NCBI GenBank assembly: GCA_031539425.1
Contig: JAVKLI010000072.1
Coordinates: forward strand, 1 to 23,097
DNA from: UBA4416 sp031539425
GTDB lineage: Bacteria; Bacteroidota; Bacteroidia; B-17B0; Aurantibacillaceae
Length of the DNA: 23,097 nucleotides
Reading direction: 5' to 3'
The translations under genes and the position numbers were made by a program. This document shows, in pieces, positions 22,980 through 23,097 of the stretch. The number at the start of each line of letters is the position of its first letter. Position 1 is the first letter of the stretch. Below the pieces are notes generated by a model that was not told where the DNA came from, did not search any database, and worked only from the letters and a program-made list of their open reading frames with translations.

Positions 22980-23097
22980 ATATAAAATTGAAATGTAAGC
23001 CCATGTGCTGTAATTTTTGTGGCTTTTAAATTTATAATTTTTATATACTAAAAGTGGTTTATAACACTAACTATAATAAAATTAACAGGCATATAAA

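Noticed and set aside
22945..23097. Further gene at the right edge
   Set aside because: Only the tRNA promoter box is visible; frames are short and AT-rich with no start signal or known motif.

Overview
The window is AT-rich chromosomal DNA from a member of the Bacteroidota. Three lines support this. Promoters match the Bacteroidota form (TTG, about 19 bp, TAnnTTTG). Shine-Dalgarno sites are almost absent. The gene families are typical of the phylum: a CcmB-CcmC-CcmD-like set, a long NusB, a barrel protein with a helix-hairpin-helix domain, a PorV/PorQ-like protein, and MbnP with a diheme peroxidase. The genus cannot be named from the sequence. No insertion sequence, phage, CRISPR or plasmid feature was seen; the gene content reads as core chromosome with a few accessory modules.

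Layout from left to right. (1) 1-32: end of a 7-bp tandem repeat. (2) 306-2022 (+): cyanophycinase and an isoaspartyl peptidase, together enough to break cyanophycin down to Asp and Arg; no cyanophycin synthetase is present. (3) 4064-2030 (-): initiator tRNA-Met, then ccmB, ccmC, a ccmD-like gene and a Spy-like secreted protein. (4) 6930-4200 (-): M23 peptidase and holA. (5) 7043-9930 (+): nadC, nusB, aroB, headed by a textbook Bacteroidota promoter. (6) 11217-9937 (-): periplasmic amidase. (7) 11296-12505 (+): outer-membrane barrel protein and ubiX. (8) 18647-12511 (-): MbnP-like lipoprotein, MauG/MbnH-like diheme protein, a small lipoprotein with a Met/His cluster, a GT9 glycosyltransferase, a PorV/PorQ-like protein and a helix-hairpin-helix barrel protein, packed with gaps of 0-75 bp or short overlaps. 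(9) 18743-21769 (+): S41 C-terminal processing peptidase and a TolC-family protein. (10) 22944-21778 (-): elongator tRNA-Met, a small membrane-anchored protein and a methyltransferase.

The part most worth following is 16452-18647. MbnP and its diheme partner form a known pair in which the enzyme oxidises Trp on MbnP to make a copper site. Here the pair is followed with no gap by a lipoprotein whose mature N-terminal part carries MHHTMH, which suggests a third metal-handling part. The ccm genes in the same window belong to the c-type cytochrome maturation pathway that a diheme protein would need. Promoter positions also correct several start codons: the most upstream possible nadC start is the promoter's -33 box, and the M23 and mbnP transcripts look nearly leaderless. 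Both Met tRNAs sit directly upstream of protein genes on the same strand and probably share their transcripts.
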